Origin: JBNLBT01 sp050303435
GTDB taxonomy: Bacteria > Pseudomonadota > Gammaproteobacteria > Xanthomonadales > Marinicellaceae
DNA: 13,025 nt
Assembly: GCA_050303435.1 (NCBI GenBank)
Contig: JBNLBT010000092.1
Location: 1 to 13,025, forward strand
Direction: 5' to 3'
Positions 1 through 6,454 of this stretch are shown here, one piece after another. Numbering within the stretch: the stretch's first letter is position 1; every line of letters starts with the position of its first letter. The position numbers and the translations under genes were made by a program. The notes beneath the pieces were generated by a model that saw only the letters and a list, made by a program, of their open reading frames with translations, ran no database searches and was not told where the DNA came from.

Positions 1-1014
1 GTCACTGGCAAAGGCCACCGGTTCGGCGTGAAAATTGCCGCCGGAGAGCACGTCGGCTTCACTCGGAAACACCAGCGGATTGTCGGTCGCGGCGTTGGCC
101 TCAATCAACAGCTTTTCGGCGCAGTGGTGCAGGGTGTCGAGCACCGCGCCCATCACCTGCGGTTGACAGCGCAGACAATACGGGTCCTGAACGCGGTCGC
201 AGTCGGCGTGAGAAGCCACGATTTCACTGCCTTTGAGCAGCGCGCGGATGGCCCGCGCCACTTGAATTTGTCCGCGCTGTCCGCGCGCGTTCTGGATGCG
301 CTCATCAAACGGTTTGAGCGAACCTTTGGCGGCGTCCACCGACAGCGCCCCGGCGATCACCGCGGCGTGAAAACAGTTCTCGCCGAGAAACAGCCCTTTC
401 AGCGCCAGTGCGGTGGACACCTGTGTGCCGTTGAGCAGAGCCAGGCCTTCTTTCGGGCCCAGACGGATCGGCTGCAGGCCGCATTCGGCAAAGGCCTGTT
501 GAGTTTCCATCACGGCGCCTTTGTACAACACCTGACCCAGGCCGATCATGCAGACCGACAGGTGCGCCAGTGGAGCCAGATCGCCCGAAGCGCCGACCGA
601 TCCCTTGATCGGGATGCGTGGGTAGATTTCGTGGTTGATCATGTCCAGCAGCAACTGCAGGGTGTTGATGTGGATGCCGGAATGGCCCTGCGCCAGGCTG
701 ACCGCTTTGAGCACCATGATCAGGCGCGTGGTGTCGCTGTCGATCACGTCGCCGACGCCGGTGGCGTGTGAGATGACCAGGTTGCGTTGCAGGTTGTCCA
801 GTTCCGATTTGTCAATTTTGACTTGCGCGAGCAGGCCAAAACCGGTGTTGACGCCGTACACGGTGGCGTCAGAATAGGCGATGTCTTCAATCGTTTTGCG
901 CGCGCTGATCACGCCCTGTATCATGTGGTCGTCAATGCCCAGGTTGATTGGCTGCGACCAGATGTGGCGCAGTTCGGCCAGATTGAAGCCGTTGGCGGTG
1001 ATGGTGTATTGCAT
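1..1014 (-). CDS. hutH: Histidine ammonia-lyase (histidase), C-terminus cut by window edge
   Basis: HutH deaminates L-histidine to trans-urocanate and ammonia in the cytoplasm, the first step of histidine degradation. The visible 338 codons, of about 510 usual for the family, read from an ATG at 1014 and stay open to the left edge. The self-forming MIO prosthetic group comes from Ala142-Ser143-Gly144, inside GSVGASGDLAPLAH, at exactly the numbering known for the Pseudomonas enzyme. Tyr53 (YGVNTGFG), His83 (SHATGVG) and Asn195 (LLNGTQ) also fall at the classical active-site positions, and SGGNFHAEPVAFASD is the last block seen. The start is fixed by homology (MQYTITANGF) and lies 4 bp after the hutU stop, so the two genes form an operon. 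The Shine-Dalgarno is weak; GGGAG lies 12 nt upstream inside hutU. The only oddity is the truncation by the window. Identification is very secure. Confidence 0.97.
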   Translation of the reverse strand, partial: MQYTITANGFNLAELRHIWSQPINLGIDDHMIQGVISARKTIEDIAYSDATVYGVNTGFGLLAQVKIDKSELDNLQRNLVISHATGVGDVIDSDTTRLIMVLKAVSLAQGHSGIHINTLQLLLDMINHEIYPRIPIKGSVGASGDLAPLAHLSVCMIGLGQVLYKGAVMETQQAFAECGLQPIRLGPKEGLALLNGTQVSTALALKGLFLGENCFHAAVIAGALSVDAAKGSLKPFDERIQNARGQRGQIQVARAIRALLKGSEIVASHADCDRVQDPYCLRCQPQVMGAVLDTLHHCAEKLLIEANAATDNPLVFPSEADVLSGGNFHAEPVAFASD

Positions 1015-1018
1015 GGTC

Positions 1019-2707
1019 TCAGTCGTCTCCCAGCATGGGCAGATTCAGGCCGTGCTCGCGCGCGCACTGTTGTGCGATGTCGCAACCGGCGTCGGCATGA
1101 CGCATGACGCCGCTGGCCGGGTCGTTCCACAGCACCCGGGCGATGCGCCGGTCGGCGGCTTCGCTGCCGTCACAGCAGATCACCACGCCGGCGTGTTGCG
1201 AATAGCCCATGCCGACGCCGCCGCCATGATGCAGCGAGACCCAGGTGGCGCCGCTGGCGGTGTTCAGCAGGGCGTTCAGCAACGGCCAGTCCGACACCGC
1301 ATCGGAACCGTCCTGCATGGCTTCGGTTTCACGGTTGGGGCTGGCCACGGAACCGGAATCCAAATGGTCGCGACCAATCACCACCGGTGCTTTCAGTTCA
1401 CCCGAGCGCACCATTTCATTGAACGCCAGGCCGAGTTTGTGGCGTTGCCCCAGACCCACCCAGCAGATGCGCGATGGCAGGCCCTGAAAATGAATCTTTT
1501 CACGCGCCATGTCCAGCCAGTTGTGCAGGTGCGCGTCATCGGGAATCAGTTCCTTGACCTTGGCATCGGTCTTGTAGATGTCTTCGGGGTCGCCGGACAG
1601 CGCGGCCCAGCGGAACGGGCCGATGCCGCGACAAAACAGCGGGCGCACATAGGCCGGCACAAAGCCGGGAAAATCGAAGGCCCGCTGGCAACCACGATTC
1701 AGCGCCACCTGGCGGATGTTGTTGCCGTAATCAAAGGTTGGCACGCCCTGATCGTGAAACGACAGCATGGCTTCCACGTGCACTTTCATCGACGCTTCAG
1801 CGGCCTCTGTTACTGCCTTTGGATCGCTTTTCTGTTGCCCGTGCCACTGCTCAAGGGTCCAGCCAATCGGCAGGTAGCCGTTGACCGGATCGTGCGCCGA
1901 GGTCTGGTCGGTGAGGGCGTCGGGTCGGATGCCGCGGCGCAGCATCTCTGGCAGCAATTCGGCGGCGTTGCCCAACAGGCCCACCGACACCGCGCGGCGT
2001 TCTTTGCAGGCCGCCTCGATCAATTGCAGCGCTTCATCCAAATCGTCGCAGCGGTGATCCAGGTAGCCGGTGTCGAGGCGTTTCTGGATGCGTTCCGGCT
2101 GGCATTCAATGGCCAGCATGCAGGCACCGGCCATTGTTGCCGCCAGCGGTTGCGCGCCGCCCATGCCGCCCAGTCCGGCGGTCAGAATCCAGCGCCCGCG
2201 CAAATCGCCATTGAAATGCTGGCGACCCATTTCCACAAAGGTTTCATAGGTGCCCTGCACAATGCCCTGGGAACCGATGTAAATCCATGAGCCGGCGGTC
2301 ATCTGGCCGTACATCATCAAGCCCTGGCGGTCCAGTTCATTGAAGACGTCCCAATTGGCCCAATGCGGCACCAGATTGGAGTTGGCGATGAGCACACGCG
2401 GGGCGTCGCTGTGGGTGGTGAACACGCCCACCGGTTTGCCGGATTGCACCAGCAGGGTTTCGTCGTCTTTGAGATTTTTCAGGCTGTCAACGATGCGGTC
2501 ATAGCACGCCCAGTTGCGCGCCGCGCGTCCGATGCCACCGTAGACAATCAGTTCTTCGGGTTTTTCCGCCACTTCAGGATCGAGGTTGTTCATCAGCATG
2601 CGCAATGGCGCTTCGGTCAGCCAGGATTGCGCGTTCAGGGCGGTGCCGGTGGGTGCCTGGATGTGGCGGCGGGTGTCAATGCGGGCATCGTTCATGTCGG
2701 TGTTCAT
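1019..2707 (-). CDS. hutU: Urocanate hydratase (urocanase)
   Basis: HutU hydrates urocanate to 4-imidazolone-5-propionate using tightly bound NAD+ as an electrophile; it acts in the cytoplasm directly after HutH. The protein is 562 residues, close to the family's usual 555-560. Visible landmarks are the N-terminal block SWLTEAPLRMLMNNLDP (about 28-44), the Rossmann loop GLGGMGGAQ (178-186), and the urocanase signature FQGLPSRICW with catalytic Cys415, corresponding to Cys410 of the Pseudomonas putida enzyme. The C-terminal HHGGGVGMGYSQHAG block is intact. The ATG at 2707 is chosen because it is the most upstream start; an ATG at 2695 would give a protein four residues shorter and cannot be excluded, since neither has a strong Shine-Dalgarno (TTGAGAA precedes the first). 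It is the first gene of the hut operon seen here and is divergent from mraZ. No hutC repressor gene is in the window. Confidence 0.97.
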   Translation of the reverse strand: MNTDMNDARIDTRRHIQAPTGTALNAQSWLTEAPLRMLMNNLDPEVAEKPEELIVYGGIGRAARNWACYDRIVDSLKNLKDDETLLVQSGKPVGVFTTHSDAPRVLIANSNLVPHWANWDVFNELDRQGLMMYGQMTAGSWIYIGSQGIVQGTYETFVEMGRQHFNGDLRGRWILTAGLGGMGGAQPLAATMAGACMLAIECQPERIQKRLDTGYLDHRCDDLDEALQLIEAACKERRAVSVGLLGNAAELLPEMLRRGIRPDALTDQTSAHDPVNGYLPIGWTLEQWHGQQKSDPKAVTEAAEASMKVHVEAMLSFHDQGVPTFDYGNNIRQVALNRGCQRAFDFPGFVPAYVRPLFCRGIGPFRWAALSGDPEDIYKTDAKVKELIPDDAHLHNWLDMAREKIHFQGLPSRICWVGLGQRHKLGLAFNEMVRSGELKAPVVIGRDHLDSGSVASPNRETEAMQDGSDAVSDWPLLNALLNTASGATWVSLHHGGGVGMGYSQHAGVVICCDGSEAADRRIARVLWNDPASGVMRHADAGCDIAQQCAREHGLNLPMLGDD

Positions 2708-2731
2708 TTCTCAAGGATTCAGTCGGCGGTC

Positions 2732-2737
2732 ATTATA
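2732..2737 (-). promoter_or_regulatory. Candidate -10 element of the hut promoter
   Basis: The minus strand reads a perfect TATAAT here, which would start a transcript around 2725 with a leader of about 18 nt before hutU. The hexamer at the 17-bp position upstream (ATGCAG, 2755-2760) is a poor -35, so the promoter, if real, would probably need an activator or be weak. An 8-bp palindrome, TCTCGAGA (2738-2745), sits immediately upstream and could be part of an operator. I did not find the TGTA-NN-TACA pattern associated with HutC. This is inference from position and one hexamer. Confidence 0.3.
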
Positions 2738-2745
2738 TCTCGAGA

Positions 2746-2935
2746 GCGGGGCCGCTGCATGGCAAATTTGGACGCGCCATCGGGCGCTGCACGGCCCATT
2801 GTCAGTGGTCATTCATTGCGGTGGGGGCTGGTGGGACGGCGCTTTTGTTGACGCGCAATGGGCGCGTGCGCCATGGTCGCTGTGCGTGCGCCTGGATGGC
2901 GTGTGGGTCTAAGTCCGATGAGGGCGTGGACTTGT
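2746..2935. other. GC-rich half of the hutU-mraZ intergenic region, no convincing gene
   Basis: This stretch is as GC-rich as the flanking genes, unlike the AT-rich DNA that follows. It contains a 7-bp perfect inverted repeat, CATTGCG (2814-2820) and CGCAATG (2854-2860), enclosing a G-rich 33-nt loop. One plus-strand frame is open to a stop at 2910-2912, but it has no credible start codon with a Shine-Dalgarno outside hutU. A second frame gives a 30-codon ORF from ATG 2759 to 2851, also without a good ribosome binding site. I recognise no protein family in either. It could be the long hut leader, remnant coding sequence, or spacer. Confidence 0.4.
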
Positions 2936-2953
2936 GCACTTCAATCACATAAA

Positions 2954-2966
2954 TATCAATAACTTA
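2954..2966 (+). promoter_or_regulatory. IHF-consensus site 1 (left arm of inverted repeat)
   Basis: The sequence TATCAATAACTTA matches the IHF consensus WATCAANNNNTTR at every fixed position. It is the left arm of a 12-bp perfect inverted repeat (2955-2966 with 2996-3007). IHF bends DNA sharply at such sites. Binding is inferred from the consensus only. Confidence 0.45.
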
Positions 2967-2995
2967 GAGCGCTATTTTTACAAACAACATTAATA

Positions 2996-3008
2996 TAAGT
3001 TATTGATT
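2996..3008 (-). promoter_or_regulatory. IHF-consensus site 2 (right arm of inverted repeat)
   Basis: Read on the minus strand this is AATCAATAACTTA, again a full match to WATCAANNNNTTR, identical to site 1 apart from its first base. The A/T-rich flank expected upstream of the core is present (3009-3024). Its centre is 42 bp from that of site 1, about four helical turns, and about 26 bp upstream of the mraZ -35 hexamer, a usual place for architectural activation. The function is inferred. Confidence 0.45.
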
Positions 3009-3033
3009 TTAATTGCATTTTCTTAAACTGTGC

Positions 3034-3060
3034 TTGACAGTTTGCCGCATTGTTTATAAA
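3034..3060 (+). promoter_or_regulatory. mraZ (dcw operon) promoter
   Basis: A perfect -35 hexamer TTGACA (3034-3039) is followed by TATAAA (3055-3060) at a short 15-bp spacing. An alternative -10, TAAAGT (3057-3062), gives the ideal 17-bp spacing with a weaker match. Either choice places the start near 3067-3070 with a leader of about 35 nt, inside the MraZ box array. AT-rich DNA upstream (3001-3028) could act as an UP element. This is the only promoter I can support for the whole dcw block in the window. Confidence 0.65.
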
Positions 3061-3095
3061 GTGCACAAATGTGGAATAAAGTGCAAAAAAGTGGG
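3061..3095 (+). promoter_or_regulatory. MraZ operator: four GTGSR boxes at 10-bp spacing
   Basis: Four five-base boxes start at 3061 (GTGCA), 3071 (GTGGA), 3081 (GTGCA) and 3091 (GTGGG), each separated by an AT-only or nearly AT-only 5-bp spacer. This is the layout of the MraZ recognition region known from E. coli, where GTGGG repeats separated by 5 bp lie between the promoter and mraZ. Here only the last box is canonical. The array touches the -10 element on the left, and its last box supplies the GGGA used as the mraZ Shine-Dalgarno. Autorepression of the operon is the likely role, inferred from position and family knowledge. Confidence 0.75.
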
Positions 3096-3103
3096 ATAAA
3101 GTA

Positions 3104-3553
3104 GTGTTTTACGGCGAAATAGCTTTAAATCTGGACGCCAAAGGCCGGTTGGCGATACCCGCGCGGTATCGTGAACAGATCGCCGACGTCTGTGAAAACA
3201 AGCTGGTTCTGACCTACAACGCCTACGAAAACGATTCATTGTGGTTGTATCCACAGGCCGAATGGGAAGCCGTGCGCGATTCGGTCATGGCGTTGAGCAC
3301 TTTCGATCCGCAGCACCGGGCACTGCAGCGCCGACTGGTGGGCAGCGCTTACCACATCGAGCCGGACAAGGGCGGCCGGGTGTTGCTGCCGATCACGCTG
3401 CGGCAGGCGGCATCGCTGGACAAAAAAATTGTGGTGCTGGGGCTGGGCAACAAATTCGAGATCTGGAATGAGGACGCGTTGCAACAGACCCGCATGAAAG
3501 TGCCGGAGCTGGGTGAATCGGTGTCCGACGCGATGCGTTCGCTGGTGTTGTGA
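3104..3553 (+). CDS. mraZ: Transcriptional regulator MraZ
   Basis: MraZ is a ring-forming DNA-binding protein that represses its own dcw operon. The 149-residue protein (E. coli has 152) shows the two SpoVT/AbrB-like half-domains, each with the DxxGRxxxP signature: Asp11-Gly14-Arg15-Pro19 (DAKGRLAIP) and Asp88-Gly91-Arg92-Pro96 (DKGGRVLLP). The start is a GTG at 3104, giving MFYGEIALNLDAKGR, which aligns with the E. coli start; there is no ATG that would fit. GGGA at 3093-3096 lies 7 nt upstream as Shine-Dalgarno and is also part of the fourth MraZ box, so a bound MraZ ring would cover the initiation region of its own gene. It is the first gene of the cluster, and its stop overlaps the rsmH start. 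Identification is secure. Confidence 0.96.
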   Translation: MFYGEIALNLDAKGRLAIPARYREQIADVCENKLVLTYNAYENDSLWLYPQAEWEAVRDSVMALSTFDPQHRALQRRLVGSAYHIEPDKGGRVLLPITLRQAASLDKKIVVLGLGNKFEIWNEDALQQTRMKVPELGESVSDAMRSLVL

Positions 3554-4473
3554 TGGATCAATACACACACCGCGCCGTGCTGCTCGCGCAGGCGGTCGAG
3601 GCCATGGCGGTCAAAGCGGACGGGGTGTACCTCGATGCCACGTTTGGGCGCGGCGGCCACAGCAGCAAGATATTGAGTCAATTGGGAGCAGACGGGCAAT
3701 TGATCGCGATCGATTGCGACCCGCAAGCAATTGAAAAGGCGTTAGAAATGGCAAGGCAAGACGACAGACTACGGGTTTCGCAGGGACGGTTCGAGCAGCT
3801 CACGGATCTTGTGCGCAGGCACCACGCCGGCGCGCTGGACGGCGTTTTGTTTGATCTGGGGGTGTCCTCGCCGCAGCTGGATCAGGCCGGCCGCGGATTC
3901 AGCTTTCAGCACGACGGGCCATTGGACATGCGCATGGACAACCGCTCAGGCGCAGACGCCGCAGCCTTCATCAACCACGCAGAAGCTCAGGAGATCAAGC
4001 GCGTGCTCAAGGTTTACGGGGAAGAAAAAAATGCCCACCGCATTGCGCGGGCGATTGTTGAACGGCGACAGCAGCGGCCATTTGCAACCACCGCCGACCT
4101 GGCCAATGTGGTGGCCGAAGTCAACCGCAACCCGCGCGAAACCAAACACCCGGCCACGCGCACTTTTCAGGCCATACGCATCCACGTCAACGACGAACTC
4201 GGTCAGATTGAGCGCGCGCTGCCGCAGGCGCTGGAATTGCTTAAAAGCGGAGGTCGACTGGTGGTGATTGCCTTTCATTCTTTGGAGGACCGTCTGGTGA
4301 AGCGATTTTTCCGCCAACAGGCGCGGCCGGAACAGCCGTCCCGCCGCATGCCGATGGCGGTGCAGGCGCAGGCGCCGCGTGTGCGTTTGCTGGGCAAGCC
4401 AGTGAAGGCCGTGGAGTGCGATGACAACGTGCGTGCACGCAGCGCCATCATGCGTGTGGCGGAGAAACTTTGA
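3553..4473 (+). CDS. rsmH: 16S rRNA (cytosine-1402-N4)-methyltransferase RsmH (MraW)
   Basis: RsmH uses S-adenosylmethionine to methylate N4 of C1402 in the decoding centre of 16S rRNA. The 306-residue protein has the SAM-binding motif YLDATFGRGGHS (26-37), IDCDPQAI (53-60), DLGVSSPQLD (101-110), the family block HPATRTFQAIRI (199-210), and FHSLEDRLVKRFF (241-253). I start at ATG 3553, which shares one base with the mraZ stop (TGATG). A GTG at 3550 would add one residue and give MMDQY, like the E. coli MMENY start; neither has a clear Shine-Dalgarno, so coupling to mraZ is likely. The region of codons 37-89 uses many codons that are scarce elsewhere in the operon (ATA, TTA, CTA, AGA, AGG). 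Its stop overlaps ftsL by one base. Confidence 0.96.
   Translation: MDQYTHRAVLLAQAVEAMAVKADGVYLDATFGRGGHSSKILSQLGADGQLIAIDCDPQAIEKALEMARQDDRLRVSQGRFEQLTDLVRRHHAGALDGVLFDLGVSSPQLDQAGRGFSFQHDGPLDMRMDNRSGADAAAFINHAEAQEIKRVLKVYGEEKNAHRIARAIVERRQQRPFATTADLANVVAEVNRNPRETKHPATRTFQAIRIHVNDELGQIERALPQALELLKSGGRLVVIAFHSLEDRLVKRFFRQQARPEQPSRRMPMAVQAQAPRVRLLGKPVKAVECDDNVRARSAIMRVAEKL
4461..4464 (+). promoter_or_regulatory. Shine-Dalgarno deciding the ftsL start
   Basis: GGAG inside the last codons of rsmH lies 8 nt before ATG 4473 but only 5 nt before the alternative TTG 4470. The spacing and codon both favour ATG 4473. Confidence 0.6.
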
Positions 4474-4742
4474 TGTGGGCGCGGCTGTTGTTGACGCTGG
4501 GTCTGTCCGTGTGTCTGGTCACTGTGCTGGTCAGTTACATTGTCAGCGCGCACGACACGCGCAAACTGTTCGCCGAAATCCAACAGCTGGAGTCGGCGCA
4601 ACGGGAACTGAACACCGAATGGGGCCGTTTGCAACTGGAAAAGTCCACTTTGGTGGGCAACAACCGCATTGAACGGGTGGCCAAAGAGCGGCTGGGCATG
4701 ATATTGCCACAGGATGAGCACATCGTTGTCATAAAAAGATGA
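4473..4742 (+). CDS. ftsL: Cell division protein FtsL
   Basis: FtsL is a bitopic inner-membrane protein that joins FtsB and FtsQ and helps activate the FtsW-FtsI septal synthase. This one has 89 residues against 121 in E. coli. After only Met-Trp-Ala-Arg a hydrophobic segment runs to about residue 24 (LLLTLGLSVCLVTVLVSYIV). A periplasmic heptad-like coiled coil follows (about 28-65, rich in Leu, Glu and Gln) and then RVAKERLGM, the conserved distal patch. The cytoplasmic tail that E. coli FtsL uses in FtsW recruitment is therefore almost absent. The start is ATG 4473, overlapping the rsmH stop by one base. Position between rsmH and ftsI plus the topology make the call; sequence identity in this family is low. 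Confidence 0.9.
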   Translation: MWARLLLTLGLSVCLVTVLVSYIVSAHDTRKLFAEIQQLESAQRELNTEWGRLQLEKSTLVGNNRIERVAKERLGMILPQDEHIVVIKR

Positions 4743-6454
4743 AGAATAAAGCGCTCAATAAAGTGAATGTGAACATGCGCATGACGGTGGTGATGGTGTT
4801 CGTGCTGTGCTGTTTTCTGGTGGTGGTGGCGCGGGCATTTTCGATTCAGATCAAAGGACGCGAGTTTTATCAGCATCAGGGTGAAATGCGCCACGTGCGC
4901 GAGGTTGAAATCCCGGTGTCGCGCGGCAAGATCTATGACCGCAACGGCGAGCCGCTGGCGTTGAGCACTGCGATGCAGTCGGTGGGCATTGAGCCGGAAA
5001 AAATTCTCTCACAAATGAGCAAGCTGGAGCAGCTGGCGGAAATGCTGGAAATCGACTTCGAATCGCTCAAACAACAGATTCTGATGCGCCGCGACCGGCA
5101 GTTTGTTTTTGTCAAGCGGCACATCACACCGGCCATGGCCAAGGCGATCGGTGCTTTGAACATCCCCGGCGTTGGCTTTCGCACCGAATTCAAGCGCTAC
5201 TATCCGGCCGGAGAAATTTTTGCCCAGATCATTGGTTTCACCAATGTCGACGACCATGGGCAGGAAGGCCTGGAGCTGACCTACGATCAATGGCTGTCCG
5301 GTCATGCCGGGCGCAAAACCGTGGTCAAAGACTTGCACGGCCAGATCATCAGCGACGTGGATGTGGACGAAATCAAACCGGCCGAGCCGGGCAAGGACAT
5401 TCATTTGTCGCTGGACCGCCGCCTGCAATACGCCGCTTATCTGTCGTTGAAGAAAGCCGTGCTGAAGTATCAGGCTGAATCCGGTTCGGCGGTGATCATG
5501 GATGTCACCACCGGTGAAGTGCTGGCCATGGTCAATCAGCCTTCGTTCAATCCCAACGGCAATAAAAGCAGCGTCGCCGGACTGCGCAACCGCGCCCTGG
5601 CGGACATCTATGAACCGGGTTCAGTGATCAAGCCGTTTGCCGTGATTGCGGCGTTGGAAAGCGGCAAGTTCAAAACCGATGATTTGATCAGTACTTCGCC
5701 CGGATACTATGAAATTGACGGCTACCGGATCAATGATTTTCGCGACTTCGGTGAATTGTCGCTGACCGATATTCTGGTCAAATCCAGCAACGTGGGCGCT
5801 GCCAAATTGGCCCTGGCGCTGACCAAGGAACACCTGTGGGACATATACAACCGCTTTGGCTTTGGCTTGGCCACCGGCAGTGGATTTGTCGGCGAATCGG
5901 CCGGCTATTTGCCGGACTATTCACGTTGGCGTGAAGCCGATCACGCCGCGATATCCCGCGGCTACGGCCTGTCATTGACCACTTTGCAGCTGGCCAGCGC
6001 CTACGCCGCACTGGCCAACGGTGGCCGCTGGCGCGCGCCGACTTTCATCAAGGGCACGGTCAATGAGGACAAGGCGGTGATCGATCCGAGCATCGCTCGA
6101 GACGTTGTTGGCATGCTTGCAGAGGTGGTGACGGTCAACGGCACCGGACACCGCGCGCGCATCAAAAACTATTCGGTGGCTGGCAAGACCGGCACCGCAC
6201 GCAAGGCCGCCAAAGGCAGTTATTCAGACAATTACATCGCGTCGTTCGCCGGTTTTGCGCCGGTAATCAATCCCCGTCTGGTGGTGGTGGTCAGCATCAA
6301 CGACCCCAAAGGCGACGCCTATCAGGGCGGACAGGTGGCCGCGCCAGTGTTTGCGGAAATCATGCAAACCGGATTGCGCATGCTCAACGTGCCGGCCGAT
6401 CGCGTGGGCGAGGGCGATGAGGCCGTGGCGGTCACGGAGGTGTTCAATGACTGA
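4739..6454 (+). CDS. ftsI: Septal peptidoglycan transpeptidase FtsI (PBP3)
   Basis: FtsI crosslinks septal peptidoglycan as a class B penicillin-binding protein partnered with FtsW. The 571-residue protein has a short cytoplasmic N-terminus, one membrane anchor (about 14-33) and a periplasmic pedestal domain that opens with SRGKIYDRNGEPLA (61-74). The transpeptidase domain carries all three active-site motifs: Ser295-x-x-Lys298 (EPGSVIK), Ser349-Ser350-Asn351 and Lys483-Thr484-Gly485. The length matches the family (E. coli 588). ATG 4739 overlaps the ftsL stop by 4 nt (ATGA) and has no strong Shine-Dalgarno, so initiation probably depends on coupling to ftsL. The 3' end overlaps murE by 8 nt. 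Nothing looks truncated or altered. Confidence 0.97.
   Translation: MKNKALNKVNVNMRMTVVMVFVLCCFLVVVARAFSIQIKGREFYQHQGEMRHVREVEIPVSRGKIYDRNGEPLALSTAMQSVGIEPEKILSQMSKLEQLAEMLEIDFESLKQQILMRRDRQFVFVKRHITPAMAKAIGALNIPGVGFRTEFKRYYPAGEIFAQIIGFTNVDDHGQEGLELTYDQWLSGHAGRKTVVKDLHGQIISDVDVDEIKPAEPGKDIHLSLDRRLQYAAYLSLKKAVLKYQAESGSAVIMDVTTGEVLAMVNQPSFNPNGNKSSVAGLRNRALADIYEPGSVIKPFAVIAALESGKFKTDDLISTSPGYYEIDGYRINDFRDFGELSLTDILVKSSNVGAAKLALALTKEHLWDIYNRFGFGLATGSGFVGESAGYLPDYSRWREADHAAISRGYGLSLTTLQLASAYAALANGGRWRAPTFIKGTVNEDKAVIDPSIARDVVGMLAEVVTVNGTGHRARIKNYSVAGKTGTARKAAKGSYSDNYIASFAGFAPVINPRLVVVVSINDPKGDAYQGGQVAAPVFAEIMQTGLRMLNVPADRVGEGDEAVAVTEVFND
6436..6440 (+). promoter_or_regulatory. Strong Shine-Dalgarno fixing the murE start
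   Basis: A perfect GGAGG lies 6 nt before ATG 6447, inside the ftsI 3' end. It selects this ATG over an in-frame ATG at 6351, which would add 32 residues unlike any MurE. Confidence 0.85.

Noticed and set aside
881..2290. Long plus-strand open frames (up to 469 codons) opposite hutH and hutU
   Set aside because: They are antisense to clearly conserved genes; stop-poor antisense frames are expected from the GC-rich third positions, and the translations show no family motifs.
2759..2851. Small 30-codon ORF starting ATG 2759
   Set aside because: It has no Shine-Dalgarno, no recognisable motif, and overlaps another open frame in random-looking GC-rich DNA.
3004..3017. FNR-like half site TTGATTTTAATTGC
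   Set aside because: Only the left half fits TTGAT-N4-ATCAA; the right half diverges, and the IHF consensus explains the same bases better.
3242..3252. DnaA-box-like TGTATCCACAG in mraZ
   Set aside because: It has a mismatch to TTATNCACA, is isolated, and encodes the conserved Leu-Tyr-Pro-Gln stretch of MraZ.
6351..6446. Extended MurE start at ATG 6351
   Set aside because: The extra 32 residues are the shifted frame of the ftsI 3' end, and a perfect GGAGG points to ATG 6447.
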